A DNA stretch of 64,000 nt from Flectonema sp. DT1601 (lineage: Eukaryota > Euglenozoa > Diplonemea > Diplonemida > Diplonemidae). Position 1 is the first letter of the stretch. Every line of letters begins with the position of its first letter. Under the pieces are notes generated by a model. The model had not been told where the DNA came from. It searched no databases and saw only the letters and a list, made by a program, of their open reading frames with translations. The stretch lies in NCBI GenBank assembly GCA_964019425.1, contig OZ025859.1, positions 124,001-188,000 of the forward strand. The letters run 5' to 3'. This document shows positions 20,954 to 33,253 of the stretch, piece by piece. The position numbers and the translations under genes were made by a program.

Positions 20954-23900
20954 TTAGAACTCGAACACCTCAGCGTGGAAGTCAAATCCCTTGGCGTAAG
21001 CAGCCTCTTCGACCGCACGCACCATAGGAGCAGGTCCACAGGCGAACACCGCGGTCTTGGAACCGCATCCATCGAAGATGCCCGCGTAGTCTGGTCTTCC
21101 GGACAACACAGGAAGTGAGTACGTTGGATCCTCGCTGTCCGGAAGCATCACGTCCACGAACTTCGCAGCGTCGTCCGCAGTGTTGTGGAGGGTCAGGGTC
21201 ACGCTGTCGTCGGCCTTCGCGTGGCAGTTCGCCAATTCCGGTCCGAAGCACTCGAACGCATCCGCTCCACGTCCCGACCACACCAACTCCACCTGCACCG
21301 CACCGTCCGGAGCCGTCTTCCTGCGAACAGCCTTCTCCAGAAGCGACAACGCAGGGGTGATTCCGACTCCTCCCGTGCACATCACAATCTTGTCGTATCC
21401 CACCAGCTTCGACAACCTCGGCAGAGCTGAGTTTCCGAACGGACCCTGCACAACGATCTTCTCTCCCGACAAGTCCTTGTTCGCCACAGCCGCAGTCCAG
21501 CTGTCTGGTCCGTTCGCCTTCATGTGGATGCTGAAAGTCGTCATTCCGTTCTTCGTCGCTCCCCTGCTGCTGATCGAGAACGGATGCCACTCCAGGCTGC
21601 TGATCGATGGGATCTTCACCAGAACGTACTGCGTAGGCTCAAACGAGAAGCTCTTCATCGAGATCGTCAGCTTCGTGATTCCTCCCTTCCTTGGCTCGTG
21701 TTCCTTGATCGTCGCAGTTCCCACGCATCCCGCGTGGATGTGTCTCGACATCAAGTCTACCGCGTACAGAATCACAGGAATTCCGCAGTAGATCATCAAA
21801 CTCGGGTAATGGATCCACGCCATCACGTAAACCACGATGTACATCAAGTGAGACAACACGAACACATTCCAGTAGTTACGTCTGATGTAAGGAAGCGCTC
21901 CCAAGCACACAATCGTCAAAGCACACCAAGAGATGAAACCAGCCGCAGGAGGTCCGTGAGGGTATCCAATCTCCCATCTGAACATTCTCTCAAACGACAA
22001 CCTCGCCGCCTCGTTCGCGTTCTCCGGGTTGATGTAAGTCTGAGTCCTGTACACAGGAGTTCCCTGACGGTAGTATCTCATGTGGTCCGCGAACATACCG
22101 ATGAAATGGCATACCGTCAACACCCAAATCCATCCTCCGATTCTACGATGGAAAGCCAACGCTCTCTCGAATGGAATTCCGATGCACCACAACAACACCG
22201 AGTGTCTCGAAACAGGGAACAGCTGCAACACCAAAAGACCAGCCACCACTCCTCCAATTCCACGGCTCGTCTTTCCAACCAAGTTGTTGATCGTCGCGTG
22301 GTTCCACACGTAGAAGAAGCACAACAAGCACCATCCAATGATCCACAAGTTCATCATCAAAGTCCCCCAGTAGAATCGGAGTTGCAGAGGAAGGTACTGG
22401 TCCACCATCTCGAGCATCGGAGACAGAGGTCCGTTCAGAGGCTTCTGGTACTTGTTCTTCATCAGGAACCCAATCAATGCCATCAAGAACAACAAGATCA
22501 CCCAGCACATGATCAGGTACGTGATCACGTCTCCGTTGTTACCACGCCACTCGAAGTACACCATTCCTCCGAGGTTGTGCTTGTCTCCTCTGATCAATCG
22601 AGTCCACACGAAGTATGGCTGTCTGTATCCAGTGCATCCGTCCTCAATGCAACCCTGTCCGTCGATCACTCCTCTCTTCGGTTCCCATCTGGTTGGGGTT
22701 GATGGTGTTCCGTCTCCTCCATCAGCAGTTCCACCGTCAGCAGTGGTGGTACCATCAGTACCTCCATCAGCAGTGGTGGTACCATCAGTACCTCCGTCCG
22801 CCTGAAGCACATCTACAGCTCTGCTGTTCGTGTTCAAAGTCAACACAGCAGGGTTCTTCGTCACAGTCAGCCCTCCCACGGTAGTCGCCGACCACTGCTG
22901 CACCGACTGGGTCGCAGCCGCGTTCACCGAAGTCTTCGTCATCGAAGTGATCGTCACCTCGACCCTCATCGTCGCAGTTGCGAGGACAGAGGCTCTGGCA
23001 CCGTCAGCATCACCACCTGTGCCACCGTCGGTATCACCACCGTCACCAGTTGTTGTTGTTGGTGCTGGTGCTGGAGTGATTCCACGCTTGGTATCGATCT
23101 CAGCCTTCAACTTGCACTCGGTCAGTGTGTTGTCCGCCTGCACGTTGCAGATTCTAGTCACGTGGGTTCCGGTTTCGGTGATCGAGTTCGCCTTCGTGTA
23201 TTTGTTAGTCCCGCCACCGTCAGCGCCATCAGCGCCACCATCTGCTCCATCAGCACCATCAGCGGTACCGTCAGCACCATCAGCAACAGCAACTGCACGG
23301 TGAGCGGTAGCTGCTACAGCCCTGTTTTTGTGTTTAATTTGGTTTTTTTGTTTGATTCCTAAACCCATCCATGGAAACATGCTTACTTGGCGATCAACAG
23401 AATTGAAATAAACAAAACAACAAAATAAATAATTTGAATAAAGATCCATACCTTGCCTTCACCTCAGCCTCAATTGCGGTCAAAGACGTGAGAAGCTGTG
23501 GAGAATTCCAGAACGTAGCGAGCTCAGTTGGGATCTGCACCTCCATAAACACGACTGAAGTTGGAGCTCCCTCAGCAGGGGCAGCGACAACACGAGGACG
23601 GCCTGCAGCGATGATCCTCCTCCCGGAGAACGTGATGGTTTGCCACTGCCCGTCGATCACTGCCGCAGCACGTTCCGCTCCTTCGCGAGCACCGGCAACC
23701 GATGTCGACTCGAAGTCAATTCTGACAACCAAATCACCAGCAGCAAGGGTGCTTGCGGCACGGCCATCACCATCAGTACCGTCAGTTCCTCCGTCAGCTG
23801 TGGTTGTTGGGGCGGCTGTGGTTGTGGTGGTGATTCCAGTGAGCGTCAAGATTGCAGCTCTCTCGGTACAAATCAAAGGAACTGAACCAGAGTTGCAAAG

Positions 23901-24290
23901 CTGCATCACCTGAGTAGTTGTTGTCTTTGCAGCGGTTGTCGTGCCACCGTCTCCACCGTCGGCGGTACCACCATCGGCGGTTGTGGTTCCGTCAGCGGTG
24001 GTCCCGTCGCCTCCGTCCTGCAACACTTCAACACGACGTGTCGTTGGCTTTGACGCGTCACCGAACGCCTTTTCAACATCGGTGACCACATTCTTCATCA
24101 GATTAGTAGGGTCCGCTAGTACACTGGCGTAAGTGACATCCAATACCATCTGTACAGTCGCAGTGTACTTCTTCGTAGCAGCAGCAGTGCCGTCACCGTC
24201 ATTGCTGCTGTACTCAACTTGAGCAACTCCAGCGATGAAGAACCCGAACCAGAAGACTAAAAGGGCAATCCCAGTTAGTAGTTTCAACAT
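20954..24290 (-). CDS. Copy 4: long ferric reductase/NADPH oxidase-like protein (1068 aa)
   Basis: Exon 1 is 24290-23452, the intron 23451-23322 (130 bp, almost identical to that of copy 3), exon 2 23321-20954, stop TAA. It differs from copy 3 mainly by two TTTADGG blocks instead of one before the membrane domain, an extra ADG after the splice junction, Asp for Asn in SRAVDVLQ, and Ala for Thr in RRKTAPDG. Residue set: TGYR, YRTQ, FISW. The region between stop and spacer matches copies 3 and 5. Motifs are intact. Confidence 0.9.
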
Positions 24291-24550
24291 TTTGTTACTT
24301 TTTTATGTAGTTTGTATAAGGCCCGAAGAAATAGATTCTTTGGTTTTGTTGTAAAGAAAACTGATGGAAGGAAACATAATAATAATAAAATACGTTTGCT
24401 GCGAGTTTTATTTTGGATCGTATGCGATGTCCTATTTAAAGCAATGCTGTAAGCTTTAAATAATAGGAGAGATAGATAAGCATGACCAATGCATTGCATG
24501 CTGTGCATCGCTGCTACGAAGCAAAAGCAACGTAATTTGACTCAATCTTG

Positions 24551-25060
24551 TTATGGTTGTTTGATTAGAAGTTGTTGTTTTTTTAAATATAATATGGCTT
24601 CCAGCCCATCCGTGGTGCCTACCGTGCTACGCCACGTTGCGACGCGTCTCACGTCGGTTTTCCTCCTTTTCACTACATTGAACTCTTCGAGTTCGTCGCC
24701 GCATTTCTCTTCACTAAGAGTAACCTTCTGGCCACTTGCCTTTGGGATGATCTCTTGACCCTTGTCGACGAGCCAGGTGCAGAGAGGACAGATCCACGTG
24801 ATCGCCGACTCCGTAAATGACGCAGCCACTGCCGCAGTCATTTTGTGCTCCAAGCACTGTTTATCGCACCGGCGGCCACATCTCACGCAGATGAAGGCCT
24901 CGTCGTGGGTTTCGTCGCACTCCGAGAAGACGCACCCGTCTTCAATCGGGTGGACAGCTGCTCCGGTTGGCCATTTCGGGATGTTGATCTCACCCCAGTT
25001 AACCTTCGTCACATCACAATCGTGACGAGATAAGGTTTCAACATTGTTAGTGTGTGCCAT
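24551..25060 (-). CDS. PHD/zinc-finger-like small protein (169 aa), probably cut short
   Basis: An open frame on the minus strand with ordered Cys/His pairs at about residues 48-107: GCVFSEC, FICVRC, RRCDKQCLEH, then WICPLC. The spacing (CxxC, CxxxC, H, WxCxxC) resembles a PHD or related treble-clef finger that binds chromatin or nucleic acid. A basic KRRK follows near residue 131. The last 13 or so residues (YLKKQQLLIKQP) come from ordinary spacer DNA common to the array, so the native C-terminus is lost at the insertion edge. It is unrelated to the reductases and may be a gene or transposon fragment carried in. Its own start (ATGGCACAC) and coding composition look real; expression is doubtful. 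Confidence 0.5.
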   Translation of the reverse strand: MAHTNNVETLSRHDCDVTKVNWGEINIPKWPTGAAVHPIEDGCVFSECDETHDEAFICVRCGRRCDKQCLEHKMTAAVAASFTESAITWICPLCTWLVDKGQEIIPKASGQKVTLSEEKCGDELEEFNVVKRRKTDVRRVATWRSTVGTTDGLEAILYLKKQQLLIKQP

Positions 25061-25195
25061 ATTTTTTGTTTGTGCGCAACCGGAAACAAGCCTATAAAGT
25101 AAGGGTGTTAACGTTACGCTGCCACAATTCTCTTTCGCTCGTAAAACATGTCTTCGAGATGAAAAAAAAAAAAAAAATTGATATCAATAATCAAA

Positions 25196-25330
25196 CGGGC
25201 CCTTTAATTCATTGAATCCCCTTTAATTCATAAAATTGGAAAATAAAGGGGAATTAATTAAAAGCCCTTTAATATTAAATGCCCTTTATTGCCGCTTTAA
25301 TTTTTAATTCCCCTTTAAAGGGGTACAAGT
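25196..25330. mobile_element. Small AAAGGGG-rich TIR element (about 135 bp)
   Basis: Packed with CCCTTTAAT / TTAAAGGGG words in both orientations, so almost the whole segment can fold on itself. The right end CCCCTTTAAAGGGGTACAAG matches, inverted, the left end of the element at 51847 (CTTGTACCCC). It is non-coding and miniature. Confidence 0.55.
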
Positions 25331-25709
25331 ATGTTTTTAATATCTTAAATCAGAACTGGTAGACTACAATAATATAAATTGTAAGCAGTCATAACGAGAA
25401 CTGTATCATGTATTATAAATATTTAATCACAGTAAGTTTAATTTGGATTCTCATCTCATGTGCTTTTGGAAGTTTTCAATCTTATTCCTGCTTGCCTCCC
25501 ACGATGTGATGCCGATGTCATGTTGTTTAAATCCTGTTTTATATAAAAAAAAAAAAGAATGCAGTGATATTTTTTTTTTTCTTCTTTAAAAATCAAAAAA
25601 TATATGTCAAAACAGAGAATTCAACAATATAATTAATAAAATCTGATGAGAGGTAAATTTTTTTTTTTTTTTTTTTCCAAAAAGCGTATTGTTGTTGTCG
25701 TCGTTCAAT

Positions 25710-25748
<39 letters not shown>

Positions 25749-26873
25749 ATCTTCGATACTTTGCATCGGATTTAAATGACATTTTTACAAAGGTCATTTA
25801 AAAGAAAAAAAAAAAAAAAAAAAAAAATCATTCGACAAAACCTAACATTCAAGTCTACTGTAACTGCGTTTTATTCACAAACACAGTATGTGTCGCTGAC
25901 TTTATTCAAGTATTCATCAATGAAAAAAAAAAAAAAAACAAACAACAACCAAAGAAGACGCTTGAACAGAATTCCAATCGCATATCGCTAAAAAAAAAAC
26001 AATTTTGACAAACACAAAACAAAACACAAGAAAATCATTATAAAAAAACAATGTGATTGATGTTTTTGCTTTGCTCCCTAAAAAAACCCTTCAACTGTTA
26101 ACAAGTCAATGAAGATGGGTAATTTTCTGTTCTGCCAATATTCTTTTATATATGCATGCGATAATAGTTAAATGAAAAAAATAAAAAATAGGAGCTAAGA
26201 GGCATCCTTAATTCAGATTCAACAAAAAAAAAATATATATCGTTCCTAAGCAGAACAAATTGCTTTAGGAAATCAAAACAAAAATAGTTACTTAAATTAC
26301 ACAAAAACGGTTTATCCATTGGATATTAAAAATTTCAAAAAAAAAAAAAAAAAAAACTGTTTTTTTTTTTTTTTTTTTTTTTAATTTTCACTTTCCAAAT
26401 GTTATATTCCTTTAGAACATCTCAAACCGGATTTAAAAAAATAAGTAAACCAAAAGAAAAAAAAGAAATCGAGAGGAAAAAACTATACTATTCTTAATAA
26501 TTTGAGTTGTGAGCCCCGTGAAAAAGAATTCCTTAAATACAAAAAACATAATTTATTTCCATTTCACGATTTTAAAAAAAAGAGCTACATACAAACCAAA
26601 AAAAAAAAAACTCCGATTTAAATACGTAAAAACATATCGTTTCCCTTCACAACTACAAGATGTCGAGTTGTATAAAAAACTTTTCAGTCATTACAAGACA
26701 CCAGTACCGAAAGAATGGATATTCAAAATTTACATTAATTTAAAAGTTTACATACGGAGGACAGTGAATAAATTGGTATCAAACAATAAAGGCATAAAGT
26801 GCCATAAAAAATTAGAAATGTTAAATATAATTCAAATCAGCTAACAACTTGAGATAGAAATAGTGTGGCATAC

Positions 26874-29800
26874 TTAGAACTCGAACACCTCAGCGTGGAA
26901 GTCAAATCCCTTGGCGTAAGCAGCCTCTTCGACCGCACGCACCATAGGAGCAGGTCCACAGGCGAACACCGCGGTCTTGGAACCGCATCCATCGAAGATG
27001 CCCGCGTAGTCTGGTCTTCCGGACAACACAGGAAGTGAGTACGTTGGATCCTCGCTGTCCGGAAGCATCACGTCCACGAACTTCGCAGCGTCGTCCGCAG
27101 TGTTGTGGAGGGTCAGGGTCACGCTGTCGTTGGCCTTCGCGTGGCAGTTTGCCAATTCCGGTCCGAAGCACTCGAACGCATCCGCTCCACGTCCCGACCA
27201 CACCAACTCCACCTGCACCGCACCGTCCGGAGTCGTCTTCCTGCGAACAGCCTTCTCCAGAAGCGACAACGCAGGGGTGATTCCGACTCCTCCCGTGCAC
27301 ATCACAATCTTGTCGTATCCCACCAGCTTCGACAACCTCGGCAGAGCTGAGTTTCCGAACGGACCCTGCACAACGATCTTCTCTCCCGACAAGTCCTTGT
27401 TCGCCACAGCCGCAGTCCAGCTGTCTGGTCCGTTCGCCTTCATGTGGATGCTGAAAGTCGTCATTCCGTTCTTCGTCGCTCCCCTGCTGCTGATCGAGAA
27501 CGGATGCCACTCCAGGCTGCTGATCGATGGGATCTTCACCAGAACGTACTGCGTAGGCTCAAACGAGAAGCTCTTCATCGAGATCGTCAGCTTCGTGATT
27601 CCTCCCTTCCTTGGCTCGTGTTCCTTGATCGTCGCAGTTCCCACGCATCCCGCGTGGATGTGTCTCGACATCAAGTCCACCGCGTACAGAATCACAGGAA
27701 TTCCGCAGTAGATCATCAAACTCGGGTAATGGATCCACGCCATCACGTAAACCACGATGTACATCAAGTGAGACAACACGAACACATTCCAGTAGTTGCG
27801 TCTGATGTAAGGAAGCGCTCCCAAGCACACAATCGTCAAAGCACACCATGCGATGAAACCAGCCGCAGGAGGTCCGTGAGGGTATCCAATCTCCCATCTG
27901 AACATTCTCTCAAACGACAACCTCGCCGCCTCGTTCGCGTTCTCCGGGTTGATGTAAGTCTGAGTCCTGTACACAGGAGTTCCCTGACGGTAGTATCTCA
28001 TGTGGTCCGCGAACATACCGATGAAATGGCACACCGTCAACACCCAAATCCATCCTCCGATTCTACGATGGAAAGCCAACGCTCTCTCGAATGGAATTCC
28101 GATGCACCACAACAACACCGAGTGTCTCGAAACAGGGAACAGCTGCAACACCAAAAGACCAGCCACCACTCCTCCAATTCCACGGCTCGTCTTTCCAACC
28201 AAGTTGTTGATCGTCGCGTGGTTCCACACGTAGAAGAAGCACAACAAGCACCATCCAATGATCCACAAGTTCATCATCAAAGTCCCCCAGTAGAATCGGA
28301 GTTGCAGAGGAAGGTACTGGTCCACCATCTCGAGCATCGGAGACAGAGGTCCGTTCAGAGGCTTCTGGTACTTGTTCTTCATCAGGAACCCAATCAATGC
28401 CATCAAGAACAACAAGATCACCCAGCACATGATCAGGTACGTGATCACGTCTCCGTTGTTACCACGCCACTCGAAGTACACCATTCCTCCGAGGTTGTGC
28501 TTGTCTCCTCTGATCAATCGAGTCCACACGAAGTATGGCTGTTTGTATCCAATGCATCCGTCCTCAATGCAACCCTGTCCGTCGATCACTCCTCTCTTCG
28601 GTTCCCATCTGGTTGGGGTTGATGGTGTTCCGTCTCCTCCATCAGCAGTCCCACCGTCAGCAGTGGTGGTACCATCAGTACCTCCATCAGCAGTGGTGGT
28701 ACCATCAGTACCTCCGTCCGCCTGAAGCACATCTACAGCTCTGCTGTTCGTGTTCAAAGTCAACACAGCAGGGTTCTTCGTCACAGTCAGCCCTCCCACG
28801 GTAGTCGCCGACCACTGCTGCACCGACTGGGTCGCAGCCGCGTTCACCGAAGTCTTCGTCATCGAAGTGATCGTCACCTCGACCCTCATCGTCGCAGTTG
28901 CGAGGACAGAAGCTCTGGCACCGTCAGCATCACCACCTGTGCCACCGTCGGTATCACCACCGTCACCAGTTGTTGTTGTTGGTGCTGGTGCTGGAGTGAT
29001 TCCACGCTTGGTATCGATCTCAGCCTTCAACTTGCACTCGGTCAGTGTGCTGTCCGCCTGCACGTTGCAGATTCTAGTCACGTGGGTTCCGGTTTCGGTG
29101 ATCGAGTTCGCCTTCGTGTATTTGTTAGTCCCGCCACCGTCAGCGCCATCAGCGCCACCATCTGCTCCACCATCAGCACCATCAGCGCCACCGTCAGCAA
29201 CAGCAACTGCACGGTGAGCGGTAGCTGCTACAGACCTGTTTTTGTGTTTTATTTGGTTTTTTTGTTTTTGATTCCAAACCCCATCCATGGAAACATGCTT
29301 ACTTGGCGATCAACAGAATTGAAATAAACAAAACAACAAAATAAATAATTTGAATAAAGATCCATACCTTGCCTTCACCTCAGCCTCAATTGCGGTCAAA
29401 GACGTGAGAAGCTCCGGAGAATTCCAGAAAGTAGCGAGCTCAGTTGGGATCTGCACCTCCATAAACACGACTGAAGTTGGAGCTCCCTCAGCAGGGGCAG
29501 CGACAACACGAGGACGGCCTGCAGCGATGATCCTCCTCCCAGAGAACGTGATGGTTTGCCACTGACCGTCGATCACTGCCGCAGCACGCTCCGCTCCTTC
29601 GCGAGCACCGGCAACCGATGTCGACTCGAAGTCAATTCTGACAACCAAATCACCAGCAGCAAGGGTGCTTGCGGCACGGCCATCACCATCAGTACCGTCA
29701 GTTCCTCCGTCAGCTGTGGTTGTTGGGGCGGCTGTGGTTGTGGTGGTGATTCCAGTGAGCGTCAAGATTGCAGCTCTCTCGGTACAAATCAAAGGAACTG

Positions 29801-30212
29801 AACCAGAGTTGCAAAGCTGCATCACCTGAGTAGTTGTTGTCTTTGCAGCGGTTGTCGTGCCACCGTCTCCACCGTCTCCACCGTCGGCGGTACCACCATC
29901 GGCGGTTGTGGTTCCGTCAGCGGTGGTCCCGTCGCCTCCGTCCTGCAACACTTCAACACGACGTGTCGTTGGCTTTGACGCGTCACCGAACGCCTTTTCA
30001 ACATCGGTGACCACATTCTTCATCAGATTAGTAGGGTCCGCTAGTACACTGGCGTAAGTGACATCCAATACCATCTGTACAGTCGCAGTGTACTTCTTCG
30101 TAGCAGCAGTGCCGTCACCGTCATTGCTGCTGTACTCAACTTGAGCAACTCCAGCGATGAAGAACCCGAACCAGAATACTAAAAGGGCAATCCCAGTTAG
30201 TAGTTTCAACAT
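26874..30212 (-). CDS. Copy 5: long ferric reductase/NADPH oxidase-like protein (1068 aa)
   Basis: Exon 1 is 30212-29368, the intron 29367-29236 (132 bp), exon 2 29235-26874, stop TAA. The linker after the splice junction is distinctive (ADGGADGADGGADGGADGADGGG). The residue set is mixed: IGYK as in copies 1, 9 and 11, but YRTQ as in copies 2-4, with FIAW. There is Ser for Asn in the Cys-pair module (QADSTLTEC) and Asn for Asp in KANDSVTL. The 5' flank (ATGACCTGATGTAATAGATTCTTTGATGTC) is shared with copy 7, and the 3' flank with copies 3 and 4, so the gene sits on the border between the two repeat types of the array. Confidence 0.9.
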
Positions 30213-31390
30213 TTTGTTACTTTTTTATAAAGTGTGTGGATATGACCTGATGTAATAGATTCTTTGATGTCGAGGAATAGAAATAATCGTTAGATGGAAA
30301 TATGATCAGAAAAGACTCTTTTTGAATTGAAAGTCTTGCGGTCGACAAGTCTAACGCGCTGTTGGAAATCTGTGAATGGAAAATGTACTTAATAAGAAGA
30401 AACAGATAACCTTTTGAAGCAAGCGAGGCCATCTAATTATTAATGCAAAATAAATAACTCTCATACGAGACGATTAAAATGCAAAAAAAGGAAATTGCAG
30501 CATTCCCAAAGAAGGGGGAGTTAGAAGAGGAACTGAAAACTATTTATTGTTTTTTTTTGGCTTTTTTTGGTTTTTTTGGTTTTTTTTTTTTTTTTTGTTG
30601 CAGCTGCACTAGTTCTGAGGGAGTTACAATTTAAACTGTTCGTTACTTTTTGAGAATTCATATATTCGATGATAGAATGAAGTAACGTCTAGTCGACTTT
30701 ACAAACTTCACACACAATGAAAAAAGCCGTAGAAACAAAAAATAAAAAAAACTAAAAACTGGAGAGCAACAACAACAACAATAACAAGCGAAACGAAAAC
30801 AGTGATGCAACGTGGTCAGTAACGTGACCATTAGTGCTTTGTTAATTGGTGTTGAAGAATAACAATGGAAAACCATTAGTAAGAAAAGAAAATTCGTAAG
30901 CAGAAGAATGTGCAAGGAAGACATATGAATTGCAAGGCAGAAGAAAATTTCCCTCTTTAAAAGTGAAAATAGATTTATCGTTTCCTTTACAATATCTTAT
31001 AAAAGGAAATAATACAAGTAGTCAATTACTAAAATCAACGATAGAATTAATTCACCAAACGAAATACCACTTATGGCACTAACTTGCTTCACTGGAGAAG
31101 TTATCGACCTTTCCTTTTGTATTAAGGTGGATAAAACCAGAGAGGAAGTAAAAAACATTAAAAAAATAATAAATTTGAAAGAATCGAAATATTTTCCGAA
31201 AGACATTTTTAATAACATTCAGGTTCTCACATAAACAGGAATTCAACTCAACAACATGCCTACCGATATCAGTCACAATATGCAGCAGGAGTACTTTGTT
31301 AAGTTTACTATTTCATAACTCAACCTCAACGAAGATATTGCAACTGCAGTCTAAATTGTTTGCTTTGATAGAAATAGTGAGGCGTCTACT
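30213..31390. other. Spacer 5 (between copy 5 and short copy 6)
   Basis: Nearly the same as spacer 7 (38306-39450) throughout. It holds the putative promoter of copy 5 on its left, a G/T tract near 30540-30600 and a CAACAACAACAAC-like stretch near 30768. It has none of the TGCAT cluster, the GATGGAAGG block or the TIR elements found in spacers 1-4. No gene is supported; small frames on either strand are AT-rich chance openings. Confidence 0.6.
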
Positions 31391-33253
31391 TTAGAACTCG
31401 AACACCTCAGCGTGGAAGTCATAACCGTTGTCGTAAGCAGCCTCTTCGACCGCACGCACCATAGGAGCAGGTCCACAGGCGAACACCGCGGTCTTGGAAC
31501 CGCATCCATCGAAGATGCCCGCGTAGTCTGGTCTTCCGGACAACACAGGAAGTGAGTACGTTGGATCCTCGCTGTCCGGAAGCTTCACGTCCACAAAATT
31601 AGCAACGTCGTTAGCAGTGTTGTGGAGGGTCAGGGTCACGCTGTCGTCGGCCTTCGCGTGGCAGTTCGCCAATTCCGGTCCGAAGCACTCGAACGCATCC
31701 GCTCCACGTCCCGACCACACCAACTCCACCTGCACCGCACCGTCCGGAGTCGTCTTCCTGTGAACAGCCTTCTCCAGAAGCGACAACGCAGGGGTGATTC
31801 CGACTCCTCCCGTGCACATCACAATCTTGTCGTATCCCACCAGCTTCGACAACCTCGGCAACCTTGTGTTCCCGAACGGACCCTGCACAACGATCTTCTC
31901 TCCCGACAAGTCCTTGTTCGCCACAGCCGCAGTCCAGCTGTCTGGGCCGTTCGCCTTCATGTGGATGCTGAAAGTCGTCATTCCGTCCTCCGTCGCTCCC
32001 CTGCTGCTGATCGAGAACGGATGCCACTCCAGGCTGCTGATCGATGGGATCTTCACCAGAACGTACTGCGTAGGCTCAAACGAGAAGCTCTTCATCGAGA
32101 TCGTCAGCTTCGTGATTCCTCCCTTCCTTGGCTCGTGTTCCTTGATCGTCGCAGTTCCCACGCATCCCGCGTGGATGTGTCTCGACATCAAGTCCACCGC
32201 GTACAGAATCACAGGAATTCCGCAGTAGATCATCAAACTCGGGTAATGGATCCACGCCATCACGTAAACCACGATGTACATCAAGTGAGACAACACGAAC
32301 ACCTTCCAGTAGTTACGTCTGAAGTAGGGAAGCGCTCCCAAGCACACAATCGTCAAAGCGAACCATGCGACGAAACCAGCCGCAGGAGGTCCGTGAGGGA
32401 ATCCAATCTCCCATTTGAACATTCTCTCAAACGACAACCTCGCCGCCTCGTTCGCGTTCTCCCGGTTGATGTAAGTCTGAGTAGCGATTACAGGAGTTCC
32501 CTGACGGTAGTATCTCATGTGGTCCGCGAACATACCGATGAAATGGCACACCGTCAACACCCAAATCCATCCTCCGATTCTACGATGGAAAGCCAACGCT
32601 CTCTCGAATGGAATTCCGATGCACCACAACAACACCGAGTGTCTCGAAACAGGGAACAGCTGCAACACCAAAAGACTAGCCACCACTCCTCCAATTCCAC
32701 GGCTCGTCTTTCCAACCAAGTTGTTAATCGTCGCGTGGTTCAACACGTAGAAGAAGCACAACAAGCACCATCCAATGATCCACAAGTTCATCATCAAAGT
32801 CCCCCAGTAGAATCGGAGTTGCAGAGGAAGGTACTGGTCCACCATCTCGAGCATCGGAGACAGAGGTCTGTTCAGAGGCTTCTGGTACTTGTTCTTCATC
32901 AGGAACCCAATCAATGCCATCAAGAACAACAAGATCACCCAGCACATGATCAGGTACGTGATCACGTCTCCGTTGTTACCACGCCACTCGAAGTACACCA
33001 TTCCTCCGTGGTTGTGCTTGTCTCCGCTGATCAATCGGGTCCACACGAAGTACGGCTGTCTGTATCCAATGCATCCGTCCTCCACACAACCCTGTCCGTC
33101 GATCACTCCTCTCTTCGGTTCCCACCTCCTAACAGACGGAGGCGAGGTCGGGCCGTCACCGTCATTGGTGCTGTAATCAACTTGAGCAACTCCAGCAATG
33201 AAGAACCCGAACCAGAAGACTAACAGAGCAATCCCAGTTAGTAGTTTCAACAT
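31391..33253 (-). CDS. Copy 6: short ferric reductase/NADPH oxidase-like protein (620 aa)
   Basis: Single exon. The same leader (MLKLLTGIALLVFWF...AGVAQV) is followed after about 17 residues (NDGDGPTSPPSVR) directly by RWEPKRGVIDGQG. The whole modular N-terminal region and the intron are absent. Haem His are near 223/237 and 323/336, HPFSIS near 411, GGVGITP near 482, CGPAPM near 593, with a C-terminal Phe. It is the most divergent core in the array: FVAWFAL, YFRRNYWKVF, NTRLPRL, VASLLVLQ, RPLSPM, and NDVANFVDVKLPD near the end. Loop residues are IGYR and VIATQ. It probably does the same electron transfer without the extracellular domain. The size is close to that of ordinary ferric reductases or NOX cores. 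Confidence 0.92.
   Translation of the reverse strand: MLKLLTGIALLVFWFGFFIAGVAQVDYSTNDGDGPTSPPSVRRWEPKRGVIDGQGCVEDGCIGYRQPYFVWTRLISGDKHNHGGMVYFEWRGNNGDVITYLIMCWVILLFLMALIGFLMKNKYQKPLNRPLSPMLEMVDQYLPLQLRFYWGTLMMNLWIIGWCLLCFFYVLNHATINNLVGKTSRGIGGVVASLLVLQLFPVSRHSVLLWCIGIPFERALAFHRRIGGWIWVLTVCHFIGMFADHMRYYRQGTPVIATQTYINRENANEAARLSFERMFKWEIGFPHGPPAAGFVAWFALTIVCLGALPYFRRNYWKVFVLSHLMYIVVYVMAWIHYPSLMIYCGIPVILYAVDLMSRHIHAGCVGTATIKEHEPRKGGITKLTISMKSFSFEPTQYVLVKIPSISSLEWHPFSISSRGATEDGMTTFSIHMKANGPDSWTAAVANKDLSGEKIVVQGPFGNTRLPRLSKLVGYDKIVMCTGGVGITPALSLLEKAVHRKTTPDGAVQVELVWSGRGADAFECFGPELANCHAKADDSVTLTLHNTANDVANFVDVKLPDSEDPTYSLPVLSGRPDYAGIFDGCGSKTAVFACGPAPMVRAVEEAAYDNGYDFHAEVFEF

Larger units (their letters stand above)
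24291..26873. other. Spacer 4 (between copies 4 and 5)
   Basis: The backbone is as in spacer 3, including TTGATATCAATAATCAAA and one copy of the 61-base repeat (25342-25402). Two insertions are seen: a GC-richer segment of about 565 bases carrying a zinc-finger reading frame (about 24595-25157) and an AAAGGGG-type TIR element (25196-25330). There are T runs near 25660-25676 and 25708-25742. The usual TIR-transposon site (about 26228-26245, ATATATATCGTTCC) is empty. At 26509-26844 a Lys-rich open frame exists that is closed by a stop in the matching part of spacer 1. Confidence 0.65.

Noticed and set aside
31622-33223. A 533-codon open frame on the plus strand, antisense to copy 6 (with shorter ones antisense to every copy, such as 52-1056)
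   Set aside because: It is a by-product of the strong C/G-ending codon use of the reductase genes. The product is Arg/His/Gln-rich without domains and follows the sense gene exactly.
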